A stretch of 9,855 nucleotides of DNA, taken from the NCBI GenBank assembly GCA_944329255.1, contig CALVIA010000036.1:1-9855 (forward strand), in the 5' to 3' direction. The notes under the pieces were generated by a model. That model saw only the letters and a program-made list of their open reading frames with translations. It was not told the DNA's origin and made no database searches. Positions 1 to 6,538 of the stretch are shown in pieces. The stretch's first letter is position 1; each line of letters starts with the position of its first letter. The DNA is from an uncultured Bacilli bacterium (GTDB lineage Bacteria > Bacillota_I > Bacilli_A > RF39 > UBA660). The position numbers and the translations under genes are program-made.

Positions 1-1
1 T

Positions 2-29
2 AAAAAAATTATTGTAAAAAAATTATTGT
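2..29. repeat. 14-bp perfect tandem duplication beyond cotJC
   Basis: The unit AAAAAAATTATTGT occurs twice head to tail (2-15 and 16-29), and the second copy covers the cotJC stop codon. On the minus strand it gives two T7 tracts just after the stop. No GC hairpin precedes them, so it is not a convincing terminator; the true end of the cotJ transcript may lie left of the window. It probably arose by slippage or a small duplication. Confidence 0.8.
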
Positions 30-583
30 AAGCCTTTTTCAACATATTCATCGAATAATTCTTTGAATCTTTGATAGTGAACTACTTCTCTTTGTCTTAA
101 AAAAGATAGTGGGGCTAATAAATCTGGATCATTTGTAAGATTTATTAAATTTTCGTATGTAGCTCTTGCTTTTTGTTCTGCTGCCATATCTTCTGATAAA
201 TCAGCAAGGGGATCTCCTGTTACTGCAAAAGTCATTGCAGAAAAAGGGACTCCATTAGCATCAGATGGATATATTGCATATCCGTGTTCTGTATACATTC
301 CTTCTAGTCCTGCTTCCTTTATTTCTTCAAGTGATGCTCCTTTAGTTAATTGGTATATCATTGTTGAAATCATTTCTGCATGTCCTAATTCTTCTGTTGC
401 AATATCTGTAAGTAATGCTTTGCCTTTGTTATCTGGCATAGTATATCTTTGATTTAAATATCTTAATGATGCTCCTAGTTCTCCATTTGGACCACCTAAT
501 TGTGTAATGATATTTTTTGCCATTTTCAAATCTTTTCTTTTTATATCTATTGGAAATTGTAATTTTTTTTCATATTTCCACAT
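23..583 (-). CDS. cotJC: CotJC, manganese-catalase-like spore coat protein
   Basis: A 186-residue protein of the ferritin-like, Mn-catalase-related CotJC family, which is deposited on the forming spore by the mother cell. Visible family features are the N-terminal MWKYEKKLQFP stretch, GPNGELGASLRYL (about 31-43), the metal-site helix ATEELGHAEM (62-71), a second acidic helix around EDMAAEQKA (131-139) and REVVHYQRF (165-173). These offer carboxylate and His ligands (E35, E65, H68, E136, E166, H169) for a di-manganese site. Length matches the family. The start is set by AAGGAG (complement of 592-597), 8 nt ahead of the ATG and inside the end of the upstream gene. Only 3 nt separate the two genes, so they form one operon. 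Whether it is catalytically active in the coat is not known from sequence. Confidence 0.95.
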   Translation of the reverse strand: MWKYEKKLQFPIDIKRKDLKMAKNIITQLGGPNGELGASLRYLNQRYTMPDNKGKALLTDIATEELGHAEMISTMIYQLTKGASLEEIKEAGLEGMYTEHGYAIYPSDANGVPFSAMTFAVTGDPLADLSEDMAAEQKARATYENLINLTNDPDLLAPLSFLRQREVVHYQRFKELFDEYVEKGLQ

Positions 584-586
584 AAT

Positions 587-1018
587 TTACACTCCTTCCC
601 AAGGCCACGGACTATCTTCCCAAGACCATGGTATTTCATTTAAACCATTACCATTTAATGTTAATGGTTCGTATTTTTCACTGTATTCATTAATTAACTT
701 ATTATTTTGTTTATTATACTTATTAAATAATTCTATTCTTTTTTTATCTGAAGGGAAATTGTCTAAATATAGATTTAATTCATGTATATAAAAAGAATTT
801 TCCATTATTTCTAATAATAATTTTTGTCTTTGATTACTAGGTTTAAAGTTGTAAATATTCTTTTTGTAAGGCCAATATATGTTTTTAAATATGTTTCCTC
901 TTCTAAAGCCTTCGTTAACAGTTGTTAAATCATCTTGTATTTTTTCTTCATTATTAATATTTGTTATATCATTTACATTAAAATAATTCTCATAATAATT
1001 TTTGTCTACATTATTCAT
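587..1018 (-). CDS. cotJB: CotJA-CotJB fusion spore coat protein
   Basis: A 143-residue protein that joins two normally separate coat components. Residues 1-33 are an Asn/Asp/Glu-rich leader. Residues 34-54 (GFRRGNIFKNIYWPYKKN) look like the conserved core of CotJA. Residues 62-142 are a full CotJB domain: LLEIMENSFYIHELNLYLD, then a P-D-K-x-ELFNKYN helix, EKYEPLTL, and the terminal PWSWEDSPWPWE motif, close to the usual length of CotJB alone. The frame is continuous, and no ribosome site precedes the internal Met72, so this reads as one polypeptide. A strong SD, AGGAGGAAA (complement of 1022-1030), sits 3 nt from the ATG at 1018. CotJC follows. As coat proteins, these are probably made in the mother cell. 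The CotJB call is firm; the CotJA part is short and less certain. Confidence 0.88.
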   Translation of the reverse strand: MNNVDKNYYENYFNVNDITNINNEEKIQDDLTTVNEGFRRGNIFKNIYWPYKKNIYNFKPSNQRQKLLLEIMENSFYIHELNLYLDNFPSDKKRIELFNKYNKQNNKLINEYSEKYEPLTLNGNGLNEIPWSWEDSPWPWEGV

Positions 1019-1032
1019 ATGTTTCCTCCTAC

Positions 1033-1047
1033 ATACATACTATGTAT
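1033..1047. promoter_or_regulatory. 15-bp palindrome and candidate mother-cell -10 before cotJ
   Basis: ATACATA-C-TATGTAT is a perfect inverted repeat with 7-bp arms lying 3 nt upstream of the cotJ ribosome site. Read on the minus strand it contains CATAGTAT (complement of 1037-1044), which shares the CATA core of sigma-E and sigma-K -10 boxes and ends 18 nt before the ATG, as other -10 boxes in this window do. No convincing -35 was found at the expected distance. It could be a promoter element, an operator, or chance in AT-rich DNA. Confidence 0.3.
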
Positions 1048-1079
1048 TATTTAAAATATTGAATAGGCGTATATAATGG

Positions 1080-1108
1080 TTGATAATAAATAAAAATAAT
1101 ATTATAAT
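1080..1108 (+). promoter_or_regulatory. sigma-A promoter of the membrane-protein gene
   Basis: TTGATA (1080-1085), 17 bp, then TATAAT (1103-1108): near-consensus vegetative boxes at optimal spacing. Transcription would begin near 1115, where the SD-like AGGATGG starts, giving a leader of about 12 nt before ATG 1127. Confidence 0.75.
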
Positions 1109-1126
1109 GTTAATAGGATGGTGTAT

Positions 1127-1774
1127 ATGTTTAAAAATAAAAATAAATTTAATAGAGTTTTTAATTATATTTTAATAATGTTTGGTACTATTTCTTTGAT
1201 GTCTTTTTTAATATTTATTAAAGAAGGATATAGTCCTAATGATACTTTTTCTTATAATGAATATGTAAGTGGTACAGTAATATATTTTGTGTATAGTATT
1301 ACTTCTTTTTTGATGTTGTTTTTGGTTAATAATAAATTTAATTTTTTTGATGAAAAATATCCCTTATCAAGAAAATTATTTAATTCGTTTATTTGTATTG
1401 AAATAATAAATATAGTTTTATTATTATCAGAATTTATAACTGGTTGTTTATTAGGAAATAATATTCAATGGCATTATTTATTTTTTATGATTTTTGGATA
1501 TATTCCTGCTATTGCAATTGGACATATTGCTGCAAATAATGGTAAATATTTAAGTAATAAAAATTCTAAAAAAATAAATGTTGTAAACTTTTTTGTAATT
1601 TATTTAATTATGAGTTATTATATAAATATAATAAATAGTATTTTTCAATTAATTTTTAGAGTTGATGATTCGATAAAATTATTATCAAATATTGGTATAT
1701 TATTAATGTGGGTTGGAATTGTATTAATTGCATATAAAATAATAAATAAAAATAATTATGTAGAAAATGAATAA
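1127..1774 (+). CDS. Unknown membrane protein with six predicted helices
   Basis: I do not recognise this 215-residue protein. It has about six hydrophobic stretches long enough to cross the membrane, for example YILIMFGTISLMSFLIFI near the N-terminus, VIYFVYSITSFLMLFLV, the region around IINIVLLLSEF, YLFFMIFGYIPAIAIGHIA, a Tyr/Ile-rich helix after NVVNFF, and LLMWVGIVLIAYKII near the C-terminus. The ends are Lys/Asn-rich, and no catalytic motif is seen. ATG 1127 is preferred over the in-frame ATG 1118 because AGGATGG (1115-1121) lies 5 nt before 1127, whereas 1118 falls inside that SD and almost at the predicted transcription start. It is a single-gene unit with its own promoter and terminator, divergent from cotJ, so context gives no function. 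Confidence 0.75.
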   Translation: MFKNKNKFNRVFNYILIMFGTISLMSFLIFIKEGYSPNDTFSYNEYVSGTVIYFVYSITSFLMLFLVNNKFNFFDEKYPLSRKLFNSFICIEIINIVLLLSEFITGCLLGNNIQWHYLFFMIFGYIPAIAIGHIAANNGKYLSNKNSKKINVVNFFVIYLIMSYYINIINSIFQLIFRVDDSIKLLSNIGILLMWVGIVLIAYKIINKNNYVENE

Positions 1775-1795
1775 GTAAACTTATTCATTTTTTTT
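1764..1795 (+). terminator. Intrinsic terminator over the stop of the membrane gene
   Basis: A 12-bp stem (1764-1775 with 1780-1791), core AATGAATAAG / CTTATTCATT, closes a TAAA loop and runs into an unbroken T tract to 1795. The TAA stop codon (1772-1774) lies in the left arm. The stem is mostly A/T, so it may be leaky. Confidence 0.75.
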
Positions 1796-1808
1796 CATAT
1801 ATTGTAAT

Positions 1809-3173
1809 ATGAAAAAAATAAATATTAAAATAAATTCAAAAGAGGTTGTTAATAATGATATTTTTATCGCTATAAGAGGGGATTCTTTTGATGGGCATGA
1901 TTTTATTAATGAAGCAATTGAAAATGGTGCTTCCTTGATAATATGTGAAAAATGTGATTTTGATTTTCCTCATATTATTGTTCGTGATACAAAAGAATAT
2001 TTAAAAGAATATATTTATAAAAATTATTATGCTTTTGTTAAAGATATATCATTGATTGGATTAACAGGTACTAATGGAAAAACAACTACAGCTTATTTTA
2101 TTTATGATTTATTAAAAAAATTTAATATAAAATGTGCATATATTGGTACTTTAGGATTTTATACGGATAAAAAAATATGCGATTTAAATAACACAACACC
2201 TAATATTATAGAATTATATAATATTTTAATTGAATGTAAAAATAGTGATATTAAAACTGTTGTAATGGAAGTATCTAGTCATGCGTTAGATATGGATAGA
2301 GTATACGGATTAAAATATGACTATGTAATATTTACAAATTTAACTAAAGATCATTTAAATTATCATTTAAATATGCAAAATTATTTAAATGCTAAAAGAA
2401 AATTATTTAATATGAAAAAAGAAAATGGAATAGGGATAGTTAATGTAGATGATAAATATGGGAAATATTTTTTAGATGATAATTGCATTACTTACGGTTT
2501 TAACAAAAGCATTTATAGTATTTTGAATTATAAATTATATTTAAATAAGATAATTTATCGTTTTAAATATAATAATAAAAAATATAAAGTTCATATTAAT
2601 ATGCCAGGAAAATATAATATTTATAATTCTTTAGTTGCAATAATTGTTTTAAAAGAAATGGGATATTCATTATATTCAATAATTAATAAATTTAAAAAAA
2701 TAGATGTTCCAAGGGGAAGAATGGAAATTATAAAAAATAGTAATAGTTTTATTATTATAGATTATGCACATACGCCTGATGCCGTTAATAATGTTTTAAA
2801 AAGTGCACAACAATTTAAAAAAAGGAAAATATATACTATTATAGGGTGTGGCGGTGATAGGGATAGATCAAAAAGAAGTGAAATGGCAAATATTTCTGTT
2901 AATATGAGTGATTATGTTATTTTTACTAGTGATAATCCAAGAAAAGAAAATTTAAAAAATATTATAAATGATATGATTTGTAATTTAAATAAAAACAATT
3001 ATGAAATATGCTTAGATAGAAAAGATGCTATAAGAAAAGGAATAGATTTATTAGAAAAAAATGATATACTTTTTATTCTTGGAAAAGGACATGAGGAATA
3101 TCAAGAAATAGATAATATAAAATATCATTTTAATGATAAAGAGGAAGTATTAAAATATATAAAAAAATTGTAA
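1809..3173 (+). CDS. murE: MurE 1: UDP-MurNAc-dipeptide ligase of diaminopimelate type
   Basis: A cytoplasmic Mur ligase that adds the third stem-peptide residue to UDP-MurNAc-L-Ala-D-Glu using ATP. Motifs in order: NSKEVVNNDIFIAI (9-22, UDP-binding domain), P-loop GTNGKTTT (87-94), NTTP (128-131), MEVSSHAL (153-160) with Arg164, the lysine expected to be carbamylated (Lys196 in AKRKLF), YAHTPD (319-324), GCGGDRD (346-352), DNPR (375-378) and GKGHE (425-429). DNPR and GKGHE are the family signature for meso-diaminopimelate. At 454 residues it is short: the N-terminus lacks about 20 residues found in many MurE proteins. KRSEMAN replaces the usual KRPxMG. No clear SD precedes the ATG, and the upstream terminator ends only 13 nt before it. 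Family assignment is certain; the amino-acid substrate is inferred from the motif. Confidence 0.93.
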   Translation: MKKINIKINSKEVVNNDIFIAIRGDSFDGHDFINEAIENGASLIICEKCDFDFPHIIVRDTKEYLKEYIYKNYYAFVKDISLIGLTGTNGKTTTAYFIYDLLKKFNIKCAYIGTLGFYTDKKICDLNNTTPNIIELYNILIECKNSDIKTVVMEVSSHALDMDRVYGLKYDYVIFTNLTKDHLNYHLNMQNYLNAKRKLFNMKKENGIGIVNVDDKYGKYFLDDNCITYGFNKSIYSILNYKLYLNKIIYRFKYNNKKYKVHINMPGKYNIYNSLVAIIVLKEMGYSLYSIINKFKKIDVPRGRMEIIKNSNSFIIIDYAHTPDAVNNVLKSAQQFKKRKIYTIIGCGGDRDRSKRSEMANISVNMSDYVIFTSDNPRKENLKNIINDMICNLNKNNYEICLDRKDAIRKGIDLLEKNDILFILGKGHEEYQEIDNIKYHFNDKEEVLKYIKKL

Positions 3174-3190
3174 CATTGTTACAATTTTTT
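3162..3190. terminator. Bidirectional terminator between MurE 1 and the 253-residue gene
   Basis: A 13-bp perfect stem, AAAAAATTGTAAC (3162-3174) and GTTACAATTTTTT (3178-3190), has a 3-nt loop. It has T6 on the plus strand and T7 on the minus strand, so it can end both convergent transcripts. It contains the MurE stop (3171-3173) and the opposing gene's stop (complement of 3179-3181). Confidence 0.8.
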
Positions 3191-3940
3191 ATTAAACTCT
3201 TTCCCTGTTGTGTATATTGGTAATCCTAAAGTTTTATAGTTTAAATATTCAATCATTTCTTGCAAAGTTGTATTTTCTTTTCCTAATAATTTGTCAAATG
3301 TTTTTTGTACTTCTTCTGCTAAAAAAGCACTTATTTCTATTTTAATTTCAAAAAAATCTTGTTTTAATTCTTCATTGTCTTTATCTTGATTTAATGCTTT
3401 GATTGTTAATTTTAACTCTTCCATTAAATCATGATATTCTTCTTCATTAATTTCATGACCATAAGTATTAAGATATTTAATTAACTCTTCAGAATTCTCT
3501 TTAATATTAATGTAAAAATTCGTTTTAACATTTATCATTGGTAATTCCATTAATTTTCTATCTTTTAAATTTTCTGGAATAACTAAACCAGTAAATTTTT
3601 CATTTGGAATGATATCTTCTACTAAAACTTCATCAGGATGATTAAAATAATTATATTTTTGATCATATAAGAAAGGTTGATTTTCTATAATTAAATTTAC
3701 GTTTTTAGGTATTAGAGAATAGTAGCATGATCTTTCATCATTTTTATTCGAATAAAAAGGTCTTGTTAATGAAATATAATCATCTAAATTATAACCATTG
3801 TAATTTCTAGATAAACTTATGCCTAATTCCATTGCTTTATTCTTAGATAATATTCCATTTTTTAATATACTTTCAATTTTATATGGGTTAAATCCCATAC
3901 TTCTTATTAATGAATTTTCTCCATATTTATAAGTTTCCAT
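3179..3940 (-). CDS. Unrecognised 253-residue protein, possibly ART-like
   Basis: I cannot assign this protein with confidence. The N-terminal half (about 1-125) looks like a mixed alpha/beta domain: YKIESILKNGILSKNKAMELGI, then NGYNLDDYISLTRPF, SCYYSLIPKNVNLIIENQPF, HPDEVLVEDIIPNEKFTGLVIP. The pattern of a helix ending in ILKNGILS, a strand carrying an ISL triplet and a late EVLV(E/D)xxIP strand recalls ADP-ribosyltransferase-like proteins such as DarT or KptA, but no complete catalytic triad can be named. The C-terminal half (about 155-235) is charged and helical, possibly coiled-coil. It has no signal peptide or membrane segment, so it is probably cytoplasmic. SD GGTGAT (complement of 3946-3951) is 5 nt from the ATG. 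It is a single-gene unit, convergent with MurE 1 and divergent from the arginase gene. Confidence 0.7.
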   Translation of the reverse strand: METYKYGENSLIRSMGFNPYKIESILKNGILSKNKAMELGISLSRNYNGYNLDDYISLTRPFYSNKNDERSCYYSLIPKNVNLIIENQPFLYDQKYNYFNHPDEVLVEDIIPNEKFTGLVIPENLKDRKLMELPMINVKTNFYINIKENSEELIKYLNTYGHEINEEEYHDLMEELKLTIKALNQDKDNEELKQDFFEIKIEISAFLAEEVQKTFDKLLGKENTTLQEMIEYLNYKTLGLPIYTTGKEFNKKL

Positions 3941-3957
3941 ATTTTATCACCATTTTA

Positions 3958-3986
3958 ATTATACTATATATATAATAATATTTCCA
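3958..3986 (-). promoter_or_regulatory. Probable promoter of the 253-residue gene
   Basis: On the minus strand TGGAAA (complement of 3981-3986), a 17-bp gap and TATAAT (complement of 3958-3963) form a plausible sigma-A promoter with a perfect -10 and a 4/6 -35. The -10 ends 17 nt before the ATG, implying a leader of about 10 nt. Confidence 0.5.
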
Positions 3987-4006
3987 TTTGCTTTACATAA
4001 AATTAC

Positions 4007-4035
4007 TTGATAAAAAAAATAATTTTATATATACT
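4007..4035 (+). promoter_or_regulatory. sigma-A promoter of the arginase/ABC-F operon
   Basis: TTGATA (4007-4012), 17 bp, TATACT (4030-4035). Transcription would start near 4042, just ahead of the GAGGTG ribosome site (4045-4050). This argues against a TTG start at 4007, which is the -35 box itself. Confidence 0.65.
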
Positions 4036-4054
4036 TATTTTTACGAGGTGTATT

Positions 4055-4936
4055 ATGAAGAAAATTGATGTTATTGGAATGCCTATGAAATATGGATGCT
4101 ATGTTGAAGGAGCTGATTTAGCTTTCTCATATATGAAAGATTCATATAAAAATATTTTTAATTCAAATATATATGAGGTTGATAATTCATTTTATAATCC
4201 TATTATTCATAAAAATGATAATAAAATAAAATATATTGAACCTGTTATGGAAATAAATAAAAGATTATATGATATTGAATTTAAAAGTTTAAGTGATGGT
4301 AATTTACCAATCATGGTTGGTGGAGATCATTCTTCAGCTATTGGAAGCATAAGTGCATGTTTAGATTATTATAAAGGAGATGTTTCAGTTATATGGATTG
4401 ATGCTCACACTGATATTCACAATGAGAAAACTTCACCATCAGGGAATATTCATGGTATGCCACTTTCTGTTTGCATAGGTAGATGTGATCAAAGATTTGA
4501 TATAGGTAGTTATAAACTTGATCCATCAAATTTATTTTATATAGGTATAAGAAGTTTTGAAATAGAAGAAATAAATTATGTGCATGAAAATAATATTACT
4601 TGTTATATGGACTTTCAAGTTATTGAAAGAAAAATTAATAATATAGTAAAGGAAATAATAAAAAATATTAAAACAAAATATGTTCATATTAGTTTTGATT
4701 TAGATTGTATTAGAGAAGATGAGTTTAATGCTGTAAACGTTTGTGTTAACAATGAATATGTAGATGGTGTTGGGCTAAGCATTAAAACTGTTAAGAAAGC
4801 TTTAAATATGCTTATAACTAATTTGAATGTTTGTAGTATGGATATTGTTGAATATAATCCACTTTTGGATGTAGATAATAAATGTAAGAAAAAATATGAA
4901 GAAATATTATTAGAAATTAAAAATAGTTTGGAGTGA
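4055..4936 (+). CDS. rocF: Arginase-family ureohydrolase, divergent
   Basis: A 293-residue binuclear-manganese hydrolase, most likely arginase (L-arginine to ornithine plus urea). All six metal ligands of the family are seen: His92 in GGDHS, Asp116/His118/Asp120 in DAHTD, and Asp215/Asp217 in SFDLD. SGNIHGMP (129-136) is the arginase substrate loop, and EYNP (Glu266) is also kept. Two regions deviate: RSFEIEE (166-172) replaces the usual bacterial RSLDEGE, so the Asp that contacts the substrate alpha-amino group is Glu, and the DP-containing, Pro/Gly-rich loop after DxD is replaced by a longer segment, CIREDEFNAVN onward. Substrate may therefore differ. The start is ATG 4055, with GAGGTG 4 nt upstream; an upstream in-frame TTG at 4007 lies in the -35 box. 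It is the first gene of a two-gene operon: its TGA overlaps the SD of the ABC-F gene. No arginine-pathway neighbours are present. Confidence 0.85.
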   Translation: MKKIDVIGMPMKYGCYVEGADLAFSYMKDSYKNIFNSNIYEVDNSFYNPIIHKNDNKIKYIEPVMEINKRLYDIEFKSLSDGNLPIMVGGDHSSAIGSISACLDYYKGDVSVIWIDAHTDIHNEKTSPSGNIHGMPLSVCIGRCDQRFDIGSYKLDPSNLFYIGIRSFEIEEINYVHENNITCYMDFQVIERKINNIVKEIIKNIKTKYVHISFDLDCIREDEFNAVNVCVNNEYVDGVGLSIKTVKKALNMLITNLNVCSMDIVEYNPLLDVDNKCKKKYEEILLEIKNSLE

Positions 4937-4940
4937 AATA

Positions 4941-6524
4941 ATGATTTTAGTTAATAATGTTAGTCTACGATTTGGTAAAAGGACTTTATTTGAAAATGTT
5001 AATATGAAATTTACTAGTGGAAACTGTTATGGTGTAATAGGTGCTAATGGTGCTGGAAAATCAACTTTTTTAAAATTATTAAATAATGAAATTGAAACAA
5101 CATCAGGGGAAATTACAATTGGTAAGGGAGAGAGAATTTCTGTATTAAAGCAAAACCATAATATGTATAATGACTGTAGAGTATTAGATGTAGTTATTAT
5201 GGGGAATAAGCGTTTATATGAAATAATAGAAGAAAAGAACAAGTTATACGTGAAAGAAGATTTTAATGATAAAGATGGCATTAAATTAGGAGAACTTGAA
5301 AGTGAATTTTCTGATTTAAATGGATGGCAAGCAGAAAGCGATGCAGCAATATTATTAAGTGGATTAGGTGTTGATGAAAAATATTATGAATCTTTTATGA
5401 AAGACGTTCCTGGTAAGGATAAAGTTAAAATTCTTCTTGCACAGGCTTTATTTGGAAATCCAGATATTTTATTATTAGATGAACCCACTAATGATTTAGA
5501 TATAGATGCGAAATTGTGGTTAGAGGACTTTTTAATTGAATTTAATAATACAATAATTGTAGTAAGTCATGATAGACATTTTTTAAATAAAGTTTGTACT
5601 CATATTGTTGATATAGATTATGAAAAAATAACTTTGTTTGTTGGCAATTATGATTTTTGGTTTAAATCTTCACAACTTATTCAAAAACAAATGAAAGATA
5701 GTAATAAAAAGAAAGAAGAAAAGATAAAAGAATTGCAGGACTTTATTGCAAGATTTAGTGCTAATGCATCTAAGTCAAAACAAGCAACATCAAGAAAGAA
5801 ATTATTAGAAAAAATTGTTTTAGATGATATAAAACCATCTTCAAGAAAATATCCATTTATAAGTTTTAAAGAAGAAAAAAGTTTAGGTAAAGATGTTTTA
5901 ACATTAAAAAATTTATGTATAAGTATTGATGGAAAAAAATTAATTAATAATTTAAATTTAACAATAAACAATTATGATAAAATAGCATTTATTGGAAATG
6001 AATTGATAATTACTAGCTTATTTAAAGCAATTAGTGGTGACTTAACTCCAGACTGTGGAGAAATTAAATGGGGAAGTAGTGTTATTTTTTCTTATTTTCC
6101 TAAAAATCATGATAATTATTTTACTAATAATAAAAATTTAATTGATTGGTTAAAAGATTATTCTAAAGTAGATGATGAGCAATTTATAAGAGGATTTTTG
6201 GGTAGAATGCTATTTAGTAAAGAAGAAGTATTAAAAAAAGTAAATGTATTATCAGGTGGAGAAAAAGTAAGATGTATGCTTTCTAAAATGATGCTTAGTG
6301 GTGCAAATGTTTTAATATTTGATCAACCTACAGATCATTTGGATATAGAAACAATTACTAGTTTAAATGAATCTTTAATAAATTATAAAGGAGTTATTTT
6401 ATTTAGTACACATGATCAAGAATTTATAGAAACTACTGCAAATAGAATAATAGAATTTAATGATGATGGTAAATATATTGATAAAATGACAACTTATGAA
6501 GAATATTTAAAAAATAAAGGCTAA
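4941..6524 (+). CDS. ykpA: ABC-F ribosome-associated ATPase, YkpA/YbiT type
   Basis: A soluble 527-residue protein with two fused nucleotide-binding domains and no membrane segments, the ABC-F layout; members act on the ribosome as translation factors. NBD1 has a good Walker A, GANGAGKST (34-42), and Walker B, LLLDEPTNDLD (177-187), but VPGKD (156-160) where the LSGGE signature is expected. The linker (about 240-310) is Lys-rich, with FSANASKSKQATSRKKLLEK, matching YkpA proteins and reaching toward the ribosomal P site. NBD2 has an intact signature, LSGGEKVRCML (437-447), but no recognisable Walker A (GNELIITS, 352-359), and FDQPT puts Gln462 in place of the catalytic Glu. Loss of the NBD2 Walker A is, from memory, usual in the YkpA group. 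SD GGAGTGA overlaps the arginase stop, with the ATG 4 nt later, so translation is coupled. No drug target can be assigned. Confidence 0.93.
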   Translation: MILVNNVSLRFGKRTLFENVNMKFTSGNCYGVIGANGAGKSTFLKLLNNEIETTSGEITIGKGERISVLKQNHNMYNDCRVLDVVIMGNKRLYEIIEEKNKLYVKEDFNDKDGIKLGELESEFSDLNGWQAESDAAILLSGLGVDEKYYESFMKDVPGKDKVKILLAQALFGNPDILLLDEPTNDLDIDAKLWLEDFLIEFNNTIIVVSHDRHFLNKVCTHIVDIDYEKITLFVGNYDFWFKSSQLIQKQMKDSNKKKEEKIKELQDFIARFSANASKSKQATSRKKLLEKIVLDDIKPSSRKYPFISFKEEKSLGKDVLTLKNLCISIDGKKLINNLNLTINNYDKIAFIGNELIITSLFKAISGDLTPDCGEIKWGSSVIFSYFPKNHDNYFTNNKNLIDWLKDYSKVDDEQFIRGFLGRMLFSKEEVLKKVNVLSGGEKVRCMLSKMMLSGANVLIFDQPTDHLDIETITSLNESLINYKGVILFSTHDQEFIETTANRIIEFNDDGKYIDKMTTYEEYLKNKG

Positions 6525-6538
6525 AACCTTTATTTTTT
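6509..6538. terminator. Bidirectional terminator between ABC-F and lysozyme genes
   Basis: A 12-bp perfect stem, AAAAAATAAAGG (6509-6520) and CCTTTATTTTTT (6527-6538), closes a CTAAAA loop. T6 on the right and A6 on the left let it serve both convergent transcripts. The ABC-F TAA (6522-6524) is in the loop, and the lysozyme stop (complement of 6530-6532) is in the right arm. Confidence 0.82.

Noticed and set aside
507..791. Plus-strand open frame opposite the cotJ genes
   Set aside because: It overlaps two recognised coat genes in antisense and has no ribosome site or family match.
4007..4054. Upstream TTG extension of the arginase reading frame (16 extra residues)
   Set aside because: The TTG is part of the TTGATA -35 box, lies upstream of the predicted transcript start, and lacks an SD; ATG 4055 has GAGGTG at the right distance.
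5027..5971. Minus-strand open frames inside the ABC-F gene
   Set aside because: Antisense shadows over a gene with clear ABC-F motifs; no independent signals.
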